Source of the DNA: Aquificales bacterium
GTDB taxonomy: Bacteria; Aquificota; Aquificia; Aquificales; Aquificaceae
Assembly (NCBI GenBank): GCA_027037055.1
Contig: JALWBR010000024.1
Span: forward strand, 23,797 to 87,796
Length of the DNA stretch: 64,000 nt
Direction of reading: 5' to 3'
This document shows positions 34,608 through 43,685 of the stretch, one piece after another (within the stretch, counting starts at the first letter, position 1; each line of letters begins with the position of its first letter). The position numbers were made by a program, and so were the translations under genes. Under the pieces are notes generated by a model, which saw nothing but the letters and a program-made list of their open reading frames with translations, was not told the DNA's origin and ran no database searches.

Positions 34608-35743
34608 TTTACGAAAACCTTAATGCGGAAGTTGTTGATATAAAAGGCCTTCTTGAAGATCTTAAATCAAGAAAATTCAACGGTTATATACTTCTCAATA
34701 AATGGGACAGGGAGATTTATTGCATTATTAAAAACGGTAACCTTGAAAAAGCTGTCAGTTTTGACTCCAACGGAAGAAAAGAACTGAGGGAGTGTAAAGA
34801 AATACCCAAGGACGAGGGTACCATTTCAGTGATAGAGACCGATCCTCTTGAGCTGATCCATATATTTCATGATATACCATCAATTCAATTTGCTGGTCCG
34901 ACTGTACTTTCCGGATACGGAAATCCCATACAGCAACCCATTAAAATGAGCCATATAAACTTTGAAAATATCAAAAAGATTATTGAAAGAGAGAAAACAA
35001 ACGGCTATGCGGTATTCTTTGATGAGGAGGATATACTCGGGAACATTATATTTTATGAAGGCAAGACTGTAAATGCCTTTTCAAAGGGTCTTTTCAGGGA
35101 AGAGGCACTTAATTTTCTTACAAAAAAGATAAGTCCCGCCAAACACTATGTTGCCGTGTACTCCGTGGAACCCGAACTTTTACTTTTCATAAATTCTCTT
35201 GACAGACTGGGCAAGATACAGAAGGGAAGACTGTCATCCTTTGAAGATCTGCAAATGCTTATAACTGAAGCATCAAAGGAAAGGGATTCCTTTATACTTG
35301 AAGCAATTCTGAATAACGATGTGCGCTACTACTTCTTTTTCTTCCACGGCTCCCTTATAAAGGGCATAAATATAAATAAAGGCGTCTTTAAAGATGCATC
35401 CATTAAAGATCTCGGAAGCCTTATAAAAGAGGGTATAACCTTCAGCATCATACATATAAACATAGAGATGCATCCAGAACCCATTAAATTGGACGGATTC
35501 AAAAAAAGTGGTAATGAGTTTGTAAGTAAAGAAAAAATAACAGAGATAAAAAACGCCTTTATAGACAGCATAGGTCCGGTGGGAAACTTTATATGGAATA
35601 AGAAGCTTAGTGATTACGGTATATCCGAAGATGAAATTACAAGGGATATACTTGACTCTTTAATAAATTCCCTATCAGCCGAAATACCAGATAATGCCTA
35701 CGCAAAAAAATTCATTGAAAAGGCAAGGGGGATATTGAAATGA
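34592..35743 (+). CDS. Unrecognised protein with three internal repeats, between MglA-like GTPase and heme sensor
   Basis: 383 residues, soluble, no signal peptide. I see three related modules at about 15-92, 123-205 and 216-295. Each has a helix, an N/D-G-Y/F-I/A-x-x-F strand, a strand carrying K-N-G, Y-E-G or F-H-G before a hydrophobic x-K/T-A/G, and a closing I/V-x-S/I-V/I-E strand. The pattern recalls DUF4388-type modules found near MglA/Roadblock genes, though I cannot confirm that. A C-terminal helical region (313-383) with IGPVGNFI resembles the short end domain of some signalling proteins. It is tightly packed between the GTPase and the sensor (4-base overlap), so it is the likely effector or adaptor. 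Confidence 0.7.
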   Translation: MPRKIVYENLNAEVVDIKGLLEDLKSRKFNGYILLNKWDREIYCIIKNGNLEKAVSFDSNGRKELRECKEIPKDEGTISVIETDPLELIHIFHDIPSIQFAGPTVLSGYGNPIQQPIKMSHINFENIKKIIEREKTNGYAVFFDEEDILGNIIFYEGKTVNAFSKGLFREEALNFLTKKISPAKHYVAVYSVEPELLLFINSLDRLGKIQKGRLSSFEDLQMLITEASKERDSFILEAILNNDVRYYFFFFHGSLIKGININKGVFKDASIKDLGSLIKEGITFSIIHINIEMHPEPIKLDGFKKSGNEFVSKEKITEIKNAFIDSIGPVGNFIWNKKLSDYGISEDEITRDILDSLINSLSAEIPDNAYAKKFIEKARGILK

Positions 35744-36642
35744 AAGGTTTCAGGATAATACCCGTAAGTATAAAGTGGAAGATATCCATTCTTATACTCC
35801 TGATAGGTATAACAACGGGGTTAAGCGTCGGGGTTTACACATACCTTGACAGCATAGAAAGGGCAAAGGAAACTGCGAAAACCGAGATAGAAGTAACAAT
35901 GGCCTTTGTCCAGGCATCCCGCGAGTATGTAAGAAGAACCCTCAGACCCAAGGTTAATGAATTACTTCAAGCGGGGTGCACAAAAGATGATTTTATCCTT
36001 GAAGCTCAATCATCAAGTTTCTTTACCGCTTCAATATTCAGCATGGTAACAGAGAGCCTGCCCGAAATGATTCTCAGGCAGGTTGCCTTTAACCCCCTAA
36101 ATCCCAAAAACAAACCGAATGAGGTGGAAAAAAAGATTATCGCTTATTTGAGAAGCACAAATAAAAAGGAATTTGAAGGCATAGTCGTTCACAGAGGTCA
36201 AAGACACTTCGTAAAGGCATTTGCCATAATACCCAAACAAAAATGTCTGAGATGTCACAGTGATCCCCAGCTTATGCCCAGGAAGGTAAGAGAAATATAT
36301 AATCCTCAGAAAAACATGAACTGGCAACCCGGAAAAGTGCAGGGTGCGGTAATGGTTTACATACCTTTTGAAACAAAGGTGCTTAAAGCACAGATAGAGG
36401 GGCTTATAAAGGGAGGGGTGGTATTCGGCATATTCCTTTTACTCGTCGTAATAGTACTTTTAATGCTGAATGCCATGGTTTTCAAACCCATAGATAAGCT
36501 AAGGGAACACGCGGAAAAGATAAGCAGGGGTGAGGTTGACGAAAAGATAGAAATAACATCGGAAAATGAGATAGGTAAGCTTGCGGAAGCCTTTGAAAGG
36601 ATGAGGATAAGTATTAAGAAGGTAATGGATCTTTTGAAATGA
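35740..36642 (+). CDS. DUF3365 c-heme sensor with HAMP domain, no output domain
   Basis: 300 residues. TM1 lies at about 15-36, then a periplasmic domain (37-220) of the DUF3365/Tll0287 type with a single c-type heme motif CLRCH at 169-173, TM2 at about 224-245 and a HAMP domain (246-298) ending the protein. Such periplasmic heme domains sense redox state or bind small gases. Most relatives continue into a kinase, chemoreceptor or cyclase module, which is absent here; the HAMP stub may signal to the soluble proteins of the operon. ATGA overlap with the upstream gene. The 3' end overlaps the convergent murD by 29 bases. Confidence 0.87.
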   Translation: MKGFRIIPVSIKWKISILILLIGITTGLSVGVYTYLDSIERAKETAKTEIEVTMAFVQASREYVRRTLRPKVNELLQAGCTKDDFILEAQSSSFFTASIFSMVTESLPEMILRQVAFNPLNPKNKPNEVEKKIIAYLRSTNKKEFEGIVVHRGQRHFVKAFAIIPKQKCLRCHSDPQLMPRKVREIYNPQKNMNWQPGKVQGAVMVYIPFETKVLKAQIEGLIKGGVVFGIFLLLVVIVLLMLNAMVFKPIDKLREHAEKISRGEVDEKIEITSENEIGKLAEAFERMRISIKKVMDLLK

Positions 36643-37870
36643 AGGAGTAAATCGCCCTATTAAAAGCCTCGCCCCTCTCTATGTAATTTGAAAACATATC
36701 AAAAGAGGCACAGCCCGGGGAAAAGAGGATAACATCCCCGGGGACTGCAAAATAAAAAGCCTTTTTTACAGCATCTCCCAAATCATTACTCTTGACCACT
36801 TCAACAACATCATCCCAAGCCTCTATAATTTCATCAGCGGACTCTCCTATCACAATACATTTTTTTACATGCTTCTTTATCTCTTCCCTTAAAGAATAAA
36901 AATCACCGCCCTTATTCCTACCCCCCACTATGAGAATGACTTTTTCAAAGGAAATTACTGCGGATTTCAAAGCGTTAACAGTTGTAGCCTTTGAATCGTT
37001 ATAAATACTTATACCTTTATACTCAGTAACAAAAGAGAGCCTGAAAGGTAAACCCTCAAACTCATATATTTCCTCCTTTATTATATCCTCGGGAATTCCA
37101 AAGCATAGAGCGGTAAGAATTGAAGCCATAATATTATCAATATTGTGCCTTCCTACAAGCTTTATTTTGGTCGTATCAATAAATCTTTCACCCTTAATAT
37201 ACACAAATCTTCCGTCAAAAAAGTTTTCCTCCGAGTTGAAGAATATCCTTTGTGCGCGGGTCGGTACATCCGCAACCTCCTTAAGTCCCGCATTCAGTAC
37301 TGCTACATCTTCTTCTTTCTGGTTCATAAAGAGTCTGTATTTGCTTTCAAGGTAATCCTTCAAATCAGGGTGCCAGTCAAGATGATCAGTTGAAAAGTTA
37401 AGAAATACCCCCACATGCGGTCTGAAGTTTCTCAATGTCTTAGCTTGAAAGGAAGAGACTTCAAGAACAGCTATACCTTCCGTATTGTGTTTTACTATCT
37501 CTGAGAAGGGTACACCTATATTTCCGCCTTCGTAAACTTCCAGGAAGTATCTCTTTAATATCCTATATATAAGACGAGTGGTGGTTGATTTTCCGTCCGT
37601 ACCAGTAACGGCTACAATCTTACCTTTAAAAAATCTTGAAGCTACCTCCAGTTCACCGGTAAGAGGTGTATTCCTTTCCTCGGAAAGCTTAAATAATTCA
37701 TGGGTTGGAGGAATCCCAGGAGATACAACTATCTCATCCACATCCCCTATTAGATCTTCCGGTTTATCTCCCCTTCTATCATCCCCTTCAATAACGCTGT
37801 AACCTTTAAGTCTCAAAAGCTCGGAAACAGCCCTACCGCTCTTGCCGAGTCCCCAAACGAGAATCTTCAT
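36614..37870 (-). CDS. murD: UDP-N-acetylmuramoylalanine-D-glutamate ligase
   Basis: 418 residues. An N-terminal Rossmann-like UDP-binding domain (MKILVWGLGKSG) is followed by the ATP-grasp-like P-loop VTGTDGKST (88-96) where most MurD have Asn instead of the Asp, then FSTDHLDWH and a C-terminal domain with YNDSKATT and VGGRNKGGD. It adds D-Glu to UDP-MurNAc-Ala in peptidoglycan synthesis. It stands alone, not in a dcw cluster. Confidence 0.94.
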   Translation of the reverse strand: MKILVWGLGKSGRAVSELLRLKGYSVIEGDDRRGDKPEDLIGDVDEIVVSPGIPPTHELFKLSEERNTPLTGELEVASRFFKGKIVAVTGTDGKSTTTRLIYRILKRYFLEVYEGGNIGVPFSEIVKHNTEGIAVLEVSSFQAKTLRNFRPHVGVFLNFSTDHLDWHPDLKDYLESKYRLFMNQKEEDVAVLNAGLKEVADVPTRAQRIFFNSEENFFDGRFVYIKGERFIDTTKIKLVGRHNIDNIMASILTALCFGIPEDIIKEEIYEFEGLPFRLSFVTEYKGISIYNDSKATTVNALKSAVISFEKVILIVGGRNKGGDFYSLREEIKKHVKKCIVIGESADEIIEAWDDVVEVVKSNDLGDAVKKAFYFAVPGDVILFSPGCASFDMFSNYIERGEAFNRAIYSFISKDPLPS

Positions 37871-37885
37871 AATTTCCCTTTTTCT

Positions 37886-37891
37886 TATAAT
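37886..37891 (+). promoter_or_regulatory. -10 box upstream of mog
   Basis: TATAAT is 11 bases before the mog ATG at 37903. No Shine-Dalgarno sequence or clear -35 box is seen. Confidence 0.35.
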
Positions 37892-37902
37892 AAAATTAGA
37901 AC

Positions 37903-38442
37903 ATGGAACAGTTGAATGTAAAGATAGGAGTCCTCACCGTATCGGACAGGGCAAGCAGGGGTATTTATGAGGATTTCAGCGGAAAGGCAATAATTGATTA
38001 TCTCAAGGATGTTATAACAACACCCTTTGATATTGACTACAGAATAGTACCCGATGAACTTGAAAAAATTAAGGAAATACTTATAGATATGGCGGATAAC
38101 CAAAATTGCAGCCTTATATTTACAACTGGAGGAACGGGACCCGCACCGAGGGATGTAACCCCCGAAGCTACCGAGGCGGTATGTAGCAGGATCCTGCCGG
38201 GATTCGGTGAACTGATGAGGCAAGTCTCACTTAAACAGGTTCCGACAGCCATACTATCAAGACAGCTTGCAGGTATAAGGGGAAATACCCTCATAGTTAA
38301 TCTTCCCGGAAAGCCCCAATCCATAAAGATATGTCTTGATGCGGTATTTCCCGCAATACCCTACTGCCTTGATCTTATAGGCGGTGCCTATATAGAAACA
38401 AACGAGGAGAAGATAAAAACCTTCAGACCAAAAGGCACTTAA
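37903..38442 (+). CDS. mog: Molybdopterin adenylyltransferase (Mog/MoaB family)
   Basis: 179 residues. SDRASRGIYEDFSG and the molybdopterin-binding TTGGTGPAPRDVTPEA (near 79-92) are the family signatures, with LPGKP near 146-150. It activates molybdopterin by adenylation before metal insertion. The cell must therefore have molybdo- or tungsto-enzymes, though none is in the window. Its TAA and the glcD-type TAA share TTAA at 38439-38442. Confidence 0.93.
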   Translation: MEQLNVKIGVLTVSDRASRGIYEDFSGKAIIDYLKDVITTPFDIDYRIVPDELEKIKEILIDMADNQNCSLIFTTGGTGPAPRDVTPEATEAVCSRILPGFGELMRQVSLKQVPTAILSRQLAGIRGNTLIVNLPGKPQSIKICLDAVFPAIPYCLDLIGGAYIETNEEKIKTFRPKGT

Positions 38443-39824
38443 GAGAACACCTTGCCCGGATTAAACAGATTGAGAGGATCAAAGACCTTTTTTATCTCCC
38501 TCATAATGTTAACTGTCTCTTTCCCCAGCTGTTTTTCCAAAAACGCCATCTTCGTAAGACCCACTCCGTGTTCCCCCGTTATTGAACCCCCGAAACCTAT
38601 TGCGATATCAAATACTTCTTCCATAGCCTTCTCCGCCCTTTCTTCCTCTTCCCTTGATGATTTATCGTACATAATATTCACATGCAGATTACCGTCACCT
38701 ATATGACCGAATATAACAACCGGTAAACCGTACTTTTCCGATAAACTCCTGAAAGCGGGTACAGCCTCCGAAAGGCAAGATCTCGGGACTACTATATCCT
38801 CGTTTATCTTTCCGCTCTTAATCTTGGCAAGGGCTGGACCCAAACTCTTCCTTGCAAGCCACAGCTCTTCTTCTTCCTTTCCATCCTTCGCTATCCTGTA
38901 GCTCACACCCGCATCCTTTAATATCCCGCCTACAACCTTTACATCCTCCTCAACGGAAGGAGGATTCCCGTCAACCTCTATTAAAAGAAGGGCTTCAACA
39001 TCATCGGGAAGATCAATACCCTTGTATTCCCTTACAACACTTATGGCGTCCTTGTCCATGAATTCAAGGGCGGATGGGAAAACACCCGATGTCATCAAGG
39101 AAGTAACAACCTTACCTACTGTGGGAAGATCATCAAATAGGGCAAGCAGTGTCCTTCTTGCACGAGGCTTGGGTATAAGCCTGACTATTATCTCGGTTAT
39201 AAGACCGAGTGTCCCTTCAGAACCTACAAAGAACTTGGTAATATCATAACCCGCCACATCCTTTATAACGGGATTGCCAGTTCTTATAACAGTACCGTGC
39301 TTTATAACAGCGGTAATCCCCAACACATACTCCCTTGTAACACCATATTTAACACACCTCGGTCCCCCCGCATTCTCCGCCACATTACCACCTATGGTTG
39401 AGTACTTATAAGAAGAAGGATCAGGGGGATAAAAAAGACCCAATTTCTCAACATACTTTTGAAAATCGTAGGTAACCACACCGGGTTCTACCACCGCGGT
39501 AGCATTATCCCTGTCCACCTTAAACCTGTTCATTCTTTCAAAAGAAATTACAACACCGCCCCTGTCCGTGGGCATAGCTCCGCCCGTTAGTCCCGAACCT
39601 GCACCCCTCGGAAACATAGGTATTCCCTCTTCGTAACATATCTCTACGATCCTTTTAACATCTTCCTTTCCCTCCGGAAAAACAACAGCGGAAGGCATCT
39701 CGGATTTTACGGGTATGGGAGTAGCATCGTAAGAGTACAGCTTTCTTTCCACATCGGAGGTGCTTACCTTATTCTCCCCGAGCGCCTTAATAAGCCTTTT
39801 TATACCATCGGAGACGATAATCAT
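38439..39824 (-). CDS. FAD-linked oxidase, GlcD/D-lactate dehydrogenase type
   Basis: 461 residues from the ATG at 39824 (MIIVSDGIKRL). The longer frame runs 125 codons back across sppA and is rejected. The FAD-binding domain has PRGAGSGLTGGAMPT, and a PYPPDP-like segment (FYPPDPSS) and GLITEI follow. The C-terminus carries EHGVGLTK near the FAD and the final NPGKVF. Members oxidise D-lactate or glycolate with a quinone or Fe-S partner. No GlcE/GlcF or other subunit is in the window, so the substrate is undecided. Confidence 0.93.
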   Translation of the reverse strand: MIIVSDGIKRLIKALGENKVSTSDVERKLYSYDATPIPVKSEMPSAVVFPEGKEDVKRIVEICYEEGIPMFPRGAGSGLTGGAMPTDRGGVVISFERMNRFKVDRDNATAVVEPGVVTYDFQKYVEKLGLFYPPDPSSYKYSTIGGNVAENAGGPRCVKYGVTREYVLGITAVIKHGTVIRTGNPVIKDVAGYDITKFFVGSEGTLGLITEIIVRLIPKPRARRTLLALFDDLPTVGKVVTSLMTSGVFPSALEFMDKDAISVVREYKGIDLPDDVEALLLIEVDGNPPSVEEDVKVVGGILKDAGVSYRIAKDGKEEEELWLARKSLGPALAKIKSGKINEDIVVPRSCLSEAVPAFRSLSEKYGLPVVIFGHIGDGNLHVNIMYDKSSREEEERAEKAMEEVFDIAIGFGGSITGEHGVGLTKMAFLEKQLGKETVNIMREIKKVFDPLNLFNPGKVFS

Positions 39825-39864
39825 GATCCTACTAATATAACATCGCAATAAAAAGCATCCATGA

Positions 39865-39892
39865 TTGCAGTCAAAAGAAAATTTAATAAAAT
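39865..39892 (+). promoter_or_regulatory. Candidate sppA promoter
   Basis: TTGCAG (39865-39870), 16 bases, then TAAAAT (39887-39892), 8 bases before the ATG at 39901. The TTG here is also the first codon of the overlong sppA frame and is better read as a -35 box. Confidence 0.45.
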
Positions 39893-39900
39893 CATATAGT

Positions 39901-40743
39901 ATGAAAAAATTTTTGATAATATTAATAATCTTTTTTGTAGGAGGAATCATGCTTATATCAGTACTCTCAAGAGTCCCCGTAGGAGAAAGAATTGCAGTGT
40001 TGACAATAGATGGCGTTATTATTAATCCCCTGCCTATTATTAAGAAAATTGATAGGCTTTCGGAAGATAAAAGCGTTAAGGCACTTGTATTAAGGGTTGA
40101 CAGCCCGGGAGGATCCGTAGGTGCATCCCAAGAGATATACAGGGCTATAGAAAGGTTTAAGGAAAAAGGTAAACCCGTTGTGGTATCAATGGGTAACATA
40201 GCAGCATCTGGAGGCTACTATATATCCGCACCAGCGGATTTTATCTACGCAAATCCCGGCACCATAACAGGAAGCATAGGCGTGATAATACAGTACATAG
40301 GTTATAAAGAGCTTCTATCAAAGATAGGGATTAAGGCGGAAGCTATAAAGACAGGAAAGTTTAAAGATACACTTTCACCCTTCAAGGATCTAACAAAGGA
40401 GGAGAAGGACTACCTTAAAAGGGTCATTACCGACTCTTACGAGCAGTTTATAGATGCCATATTGAAGTACAGGAAAGATAAGATCACGGAAGAAGAATTA
40501 AGGAAGATAGCGGACGGAAGGGTTATGACGGGACTTAAGGCAAAGGAGATAGGTCTTGTGGATGAAATAGGAAACTTGAAGGATGCCATTGATAAAGCTG
40601 CGGAACTTGCAGGAGTTTTAAAACCGAGAGTATTCTATGTAGAAGAAAAGAAATCCTTCCTTAAAAAGATACTCGGAGGAGATATAGAAGATTTGAGAAT
40701 ATTAAACTCATATAATCTTACCTATTACCTGATGGATTGGTGA
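39901..40743 (+). CDS. sppA: Signal peptide peptidase SppA (short form)
   Basis: 280 residues from the ATG. An N-terminal membrane anchor (2-22) is followed by one S49 protease domain. The catalytic Ser lies in GNIAASGGYY (near 110), and the Lys in KTGKFKDTLSP (near 163). PGTITGSIGV is the conserved strand between them. The single-domain form works as an octamer on the outer face of the membrane, degrading cleaved signal peptides. valS follows 37 bases downstream. Confidence 0.94.
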   Translation: MKKFLIILIIFFVGGIMLISVLSRVPVGERIAVLTIDGVIINPLPIIKKIDRLSEDKSVKALVLRVDSPGGSVGASQEIYRAIERFKEKGKPVVVSMGNIAASGGYYISAPADFIYANPGTITGSIGVIIQYIGYKELLSKIGIKAEAIKTGKFKDTLSPFKDLTKEEKDYLKRVITDSYEQFIDAILKYRKDKITEEELRKIADGRVMTGLKAKEIGLVDEIGNLKDAIDKAAELAGVLKPRVFYVEEKKSFLKKILGGDIEDLRILNSYNLTYYLMDW

Positions 40744-40780
40744 ATGGGATTTTAAGTTTTATAGTAAAATACACTTTCCG

Positions 40781-43684
40781 ATGGCGGAATCAAAGCATTA
40801 CGATCCTAAGTATATAGAAGAAAAATGGGAAAAGGAGTGGATTGAAAAGGATATCTTTTCCAAAGCCGTAGGAGAGGAAAAATTCTCTGTCGTTATACCC
40901 CCACCCAATGTAACGGGATCACTACACATGGGTCATGCCCTTAATGTTACCCTTCAAGACATTGTATGCAGATGGCAAAGGATGAGAGGCAAAACGGTCG
41001 TATGGGTGCCTGGTTTTGATCATGCAGGTATAGCAACCCAATATGTTGTTGATAAAAAGCTTCAACAAGAGGGAAAGAACAGGATAGAGATAGGCAAGGA
41101 AGCCTTTTTAAGAGAAGTTTGGAAGTGGGTACCGGAAACGAGGGATTCAATAAAGAAACAGTTGGAAAAGATAGGTGTAAGTGTTGACTGGAACAGGGAA
41201 AGGTTTACAATGGATGAGGGCTTTTCAAGAGCGGTAAGAAAGGCTTTTGTTGAACTTTTTAAGGAAGGTCTTATATACAAGGATAAATACATAGTAAACT
41301 GGTGTCCCAAGGATATGACAGCCCTCTCCGATCTTGAGGTAGAACATGAAGAGGAGAAGGGGAACCTGTGGTACATAAAATACCCGTTGGAAGACGGAAG
41401 CGGATACATAGTCGTTGCCACAACAAGGCCCGAAACCATGCTCGGTGACACCGCTGTGGCTGTTCATCCTCAGGACGAAAGGTACAAACATCTAATAGGA
41501 AAAAGGGTAAAACTGCCCCTTGTAACATGGAAAAGGAAAACACTGGAAGGTAAGGAGATTGATGAATACATACCCATCATAGGGGATGAAAGGGTAAAGC
41601 CAGAATTCGGAACGGGTGCGGTTAAGGTAACACCCGCCCATGATCCCAATGACTTTTATATGGGTAAGGATCACAACCTACCCGCTGTTATGATAATGGA
41701 CGGAAGGGGCGTAATAAACGAAAACGGGGGTATATTCAAGGGACTTGAAAGGTATGAAGCACGAAAAAAGATAGTTGAGAGTTTAAAAGAAGAAGGGTTA
41801 ATAGAGAAGATTGAAGAACATGTACACGCGGTGGGTAAATGCTACAGATGTAAAACGACGGTTGAACCGCTCCTTCTGGAGCAATGGTTTGTAAGGGTAA
41901 CAGACGATAGAATTAAGGAAAAAGCCATAAAAGTGGTTGAGGAAGGAAAGATAAGATTTATCCCAGAGCAGTGGAAAAAGGTTTATCTTGACTGGATGTA
42001 CAACCTCAAAGACTGGTGTATATCAAGACAGATATGGTGGGGACACAGGATACCAGTATGGTACTGTAAGGATTGTAGTAATATAAACACCTTCTGCGAT
42101 GATGACTTTGAGGATATAAGGACAAAGATCATATTTAACCTTGTAGCGGACGGCAAACTCAGCCCAGAATTTACAAAGGATGAGTTGATTGAAACACTCC
42201 AAAAGCCAACCCTCGCAGGTAAAAACATAACCGTACTTGATTTTTACAGCAAATGGGTCTTCGGGAAGGATATATCCATAGCGGAGTTTGAAAATCTCAA
42301 CGATCTAAAGGATTTATCCCATGCAGGTGAATATATAAAACTCGTTCTTAAATGTAAGAGTTGCGGATCAGAAAATCTTGTACAGGAAGAGGATGTTCTT
42401 GATACATGGTTCTCATCAGCCCTCTGGCCCTTCGGCGTATTTGGATGGCCCTCTAATACGGAAGATCTGCGAAAGTTTTACCCCACCGATCTCCTTGTTA
42501 CCGGGTTTGACATCATCTTCTTTTGGGTAGCAAGGATGATAATGATGGGCCTCTACTTTATGAAAAACATTCCTTTCAAAGATGTATATGTACACGCCCT
42601 TGTAAGGGACGAGTTCGGTCAAAAGATGTCAAAAACAAAGGGTAATGTGATAGATCCCTTGGATATCATTGATAAATACGGGGCGGATTCCTTAAGGTTT
42701 ACCTTGTCCCTTCTCGCCCTACAGGGAAGGGATATAAAGCTTTCGGAAAAGAGGTTTGAAAGTGTAAAACATTTCGCAAATAAGATATGGAACGCCTCAA
42801 GGTACATACTTATGAATATGGATGAATCCCTGCTTGGAAGCTTTCCCCTCACGGAAGATCTGAAACCCGAAGATAAATGGATAATAACATGTTTAAACAA
42901 AACCGCGGATAAGGTAAACAGAGAATTGGAAAACTACAACTTTGCATACGCATCTCAATCAATTTATGAGTTTTTCTGGAATGAGTTCTGCGACTGGTAT
43001 ATAGAATTTACGAAAGAAAGAATATACAAGGGTGAAAAGGAAGAAAAAAGGATAGCCCTCATAGTTCTACTTTATGTACTTGACAGAGCATTGAGATTAT
43101 TGCATCCCTTTATGCCCTTCATAACCCAGGAAATTTGGAGCAAACTGCCCTCTTCTCACCCCGAGTATATATCCTTTGCGGAGTTTCCTGTAAAGAGGGA
43201 AGAAGAGATATTTGAGAGGGAATGGAAAGATATTGAGAGGTTAAAAGATATAATAACCACCATAAGGTTTCTTAGATCCGATTTGCAGATAGATCCGGGT
43301 AAAAGGCTGACCCTATTTTACAAAGCGGATCAATCAAAAGACATAGTAGAAAGGTTTAAGCATCATATATTAAATCTTGCAAGGCTGGAAAGCCTTGAAT
43401 ATACGGATGAAAGACCGACGGATACACTTGTTGTATTCTCGGAGGATGTTGAGATATATCTTCCTGTTGAAGGTAGTGTGGATGTAGAAAAACTTCTTAC
43501 GACCTACAGCAGGAAAAAGGAAGAGGTTGAAAAGGAACTGAAGATAAGGGAAAACAAACTTTCAAACGAAAACTTCCTTAAAAAGGCTCCACCACACATA
43601 GTTGAAAAGGAAAAAAGAATAAAAGAGGAGCTTGAAGAGGAACTTGAAAAAATAAACAGGGTGCTGAGCATACTCGCCTCTTAA
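40781..43684 (+). CDS. valS: Valyl-tRNA synthetase
   Basis: 967-residue class Ia synthetase. The HIGH-type motif is GSLHMGHALN near residue 46-55, the editing (CP1) domain contains TTRPETMLGDTAVAVHP, and KMSKTKGN lies near 612. A C-terminal coiled coil (about 895-960) is the usual ValRS tRNA-binding arm. Two zinc-type Cys sites are seen, CYRCKTT near 354-360 and the CKSCG...  region near 527. There is an extra stretch (about 430-520) compared with E. coli, common in thermophile forms. bioW begins 2 bases after its stop. Confidence 0.97.
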   Translation: MAESKHYDPKYIEEKWEKEWIEKDIFSKAVGEEKFSVVIPPPNVTGSLHMGHALNVTLQDIVCRWQRMRGKTVVWVPGFDHAGIATQYVVDKKLQQEGKNRIEIGKEAFLREVWKWVPETRDSIKKQLEKIGVSVDWNRERFTMDEGFSRAVRKAFVELFKEGLIYKDKYIVNWCPKDMTALSDLEVEHEEEKGNLWYIKYPLEDGSGYIVVATTRPETMLGDTAVAVHPQDERYKHLIGKRVKLPLVTWKRKTLEGKEIDEYIPIIGDERVKPEFGTGAVKVTPAHDPNDFYMGKDHNLPAVMIMDGRGVINENGGIFKGLERYEARKKIVESLKEEGLIEKIEEHVHAVGKCYRCKTTVEPLLLEQWFVRVTDDRIKEKAIKVVEEGKIRFIPEQWKKVYLDWMYNLKDWCISRQIWWGHRIPVWYCKDCSNINTFCDDDFEDIRTKIIFNLVADGKLSPEFTKDELIETLQKPTLAGKNITVLDFYSKWVFGKDISIAEFENLNDLKDLSHAGEYIKLVLKCKSCGSENLVQEEDVLDTWFSSALWPFGVFGWPSNTEDLRKFYPTDLLVTGFDIIFFWVARMIMMGLYFMKNIPFKDVYVHALVRDEFGQKMSKTKGNVIDPLDIIDKYGADSLRFTLSLLALQGRDIKLSEKRFESVKHFANKIWNASRYILMNMDESLLGSFPLTEDLKPEDKWIITCLNKTADKVNRELENYNFAYASQSIYEFFWNEFCDWYIEFTKERIYKGEKEEKRIALIVLLYVLDRALRLLHPFMPFITQEIWSKLPSSHPEYISFAEFPVKREEEIFEREWKDIERLKDIITTIRFLRSDLQIDPGKRLTLFYKADQSKDIVERFKHHILNLARLESLEYTDERPTDTLVVFSEDVEIYLPVEGSVDVEKLLTTYSRKKEEVEKELKIRENKLSNENFLKKAPPHIVEKEKRIKEELEEELEKINRVLSILAS

Positions 43685-43685
43685 G

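Noticed and set aside
39825..40199. 125-codon extension of the GlcD-type gene
   Set aside because: It runs antisense through sppA and its composition is low-complexity; the ATG at 39824 gives the normal N-terminus.
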